From NCBI GenBank assembly GCA_964624475.1, contig CAZUYC010000015.1, positions 29,166 to 93,165 of the forward strand: a stretch of 64,000 nucleotides of DNA, written 5' to 3'. Source of the DNA: CAZUYC01 sp964624475 (GTDB taxonomy: Bacteria > Myxococcota_A > UBA9160 > SMWR01). A model generated the notes under the pieces. That model made no database searches. It was not told the origin of the DNA and saw nothing but the letters and a program-made list of their open reading frames with translations. A program made the position numbers and the translations under genes. Below are positions 63,830 through 64,000 of the stretch, in pieces. Numbering within the stretch: the first letter of the stretch is position 1; each line of letters starts with the position of its first letter.

Positions 63830-64000
63830 CTAGCTCGCCGGGGCTCCGGCCGCGCGCCGCGCGCGCAGCTGCTCGAAGTCGCGCTCCGCGTGGTAGGAGG
63901 AGCGCGTCATCGGCGAGGAGGCGACCATCCGGAACCCCTTCGCCAGGGCCGCGCGGCCGAGCTCCGCGAACTCCTCCGGCGTCCAGTAACGCGCGACGGA
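63830..64000 (-). CDS. lipA: C-terminus of lipoyl synthase LipA (5' end outside the window)
   Basis: The last 56 codons are visible: RYWTPEEFAELGRAALAKGF, then RMVASSPMTRSSYHAERDFE and a short Arg/Ala tail with the stop at 63830. RSSYHAE is the conserved C-terminal serine-containing motif that binds the auxiliary cluster in LipA. The enzyme inserts sulfur into octanoyl groups to form the lipoyl cofactor needed by the E2 encoded downstream. The radical-SAM part lies beyond 64000. Confidence 0.93.
   Translation of the reverse strand, partial: SVARYWTPEEFAELGRAALAKGFRMVASSPMTRSSYHAERDFEQLRARRAAGAPAS

Overview
The window is a very GC-rich piece of a Gram-negative bacterial chromosome (outer-membrane TonB receptor, lipoproteins, a PEP-CTERM surface protein, a PilT ATPase, the homodimeric-E1 type of pyruvate dehydrogenase). 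Codon use, GTG/TTG starts and gene content fit a deep, metabolically versatile proteobacterial or Myxococcota/Binatota-like lineage. The lineage is an inference and is not proven by any marker gene here.

Layout. 0-2.3 kb: the start of a membrane protein, a wrecked lysA pseudogene and a secreted beta-barrel-like protein. 2.3-7.7 kb: a sulfatase-fold hydrolase, a PEP-CTERM protein and a divergent TPR lipoprotein. 7.7-17.8 kb: a minus-strand block with an S9 peptidase, a D-aminoacylase-like amidohydrolase, a betaine-homocysteine-type methyltransferase, an MFS carrier, a TonB receptor and an anchored protein; it reads as uptake and breakdown of peptides, N-acyl or N-methyl compounds. 17.9-23.5 kb: lysine 2,3-aminomutase and a class III aminotransferase facing a fused 3-oxoacid CoA-transferase and a thiolase, which together can be read as a beta-keto route from lysine to GABA-type products. 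23.8-27.4 kb: a mobile-element graveyard with an intact REP-type (RAYT) transposase, remnants of at least three other insertion sequences and a truncated metallo-beta-lactamase-fold gene. 27.4-45.7 kb: a POT peptide transporter, then a long amine/amino-acid cluster with three paralogous PYROXD2-like FAD oxidoreductases, a sarcosine-oxidase-like FAD enzyme, two GcvT-like folate demethylases, two aminotransferases, a glutamate-semialdehyde-type dehydrogenase, an ornithine-cyclodeaminase homologue and a Rieske oxygenase of the CntA/GbcA kind. 45.7-46.4 kb: a Phd-VapC toxin-antitoxin pair. 46.5-58.1 kb: housekeeping and mixed genes (glnS, an MFS exporter, pilT, a GT-C glycosyltransferase, moaA, a monothiol glutaredoxin, an MBL hydrolase, a hybrid histidine kinase). 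58.4-64 kb: aceE-aceF-lpd, with the end of lipA just upstream.

The least expected structure is a dispersed repeat family. Seven loci between 14 and 58.4 kb carry a 40-60 bp element built of short stems closed by GNA-type loops followed by a conserved GC-rich tail. The stems differ between copies in a compensatory way. The copies sit directly at gene 3' ends, form a 4 x 42 bp array at 49.7 kb, expand one coding sequence in frame at 55.5 kb, and form an inverted pair inside a roughly 230 bp palindrome at 58.2-58.4 kb. Together with the RAYT transposase at 23.9 kb this looks like an uncharacterised REP/REPIN system.
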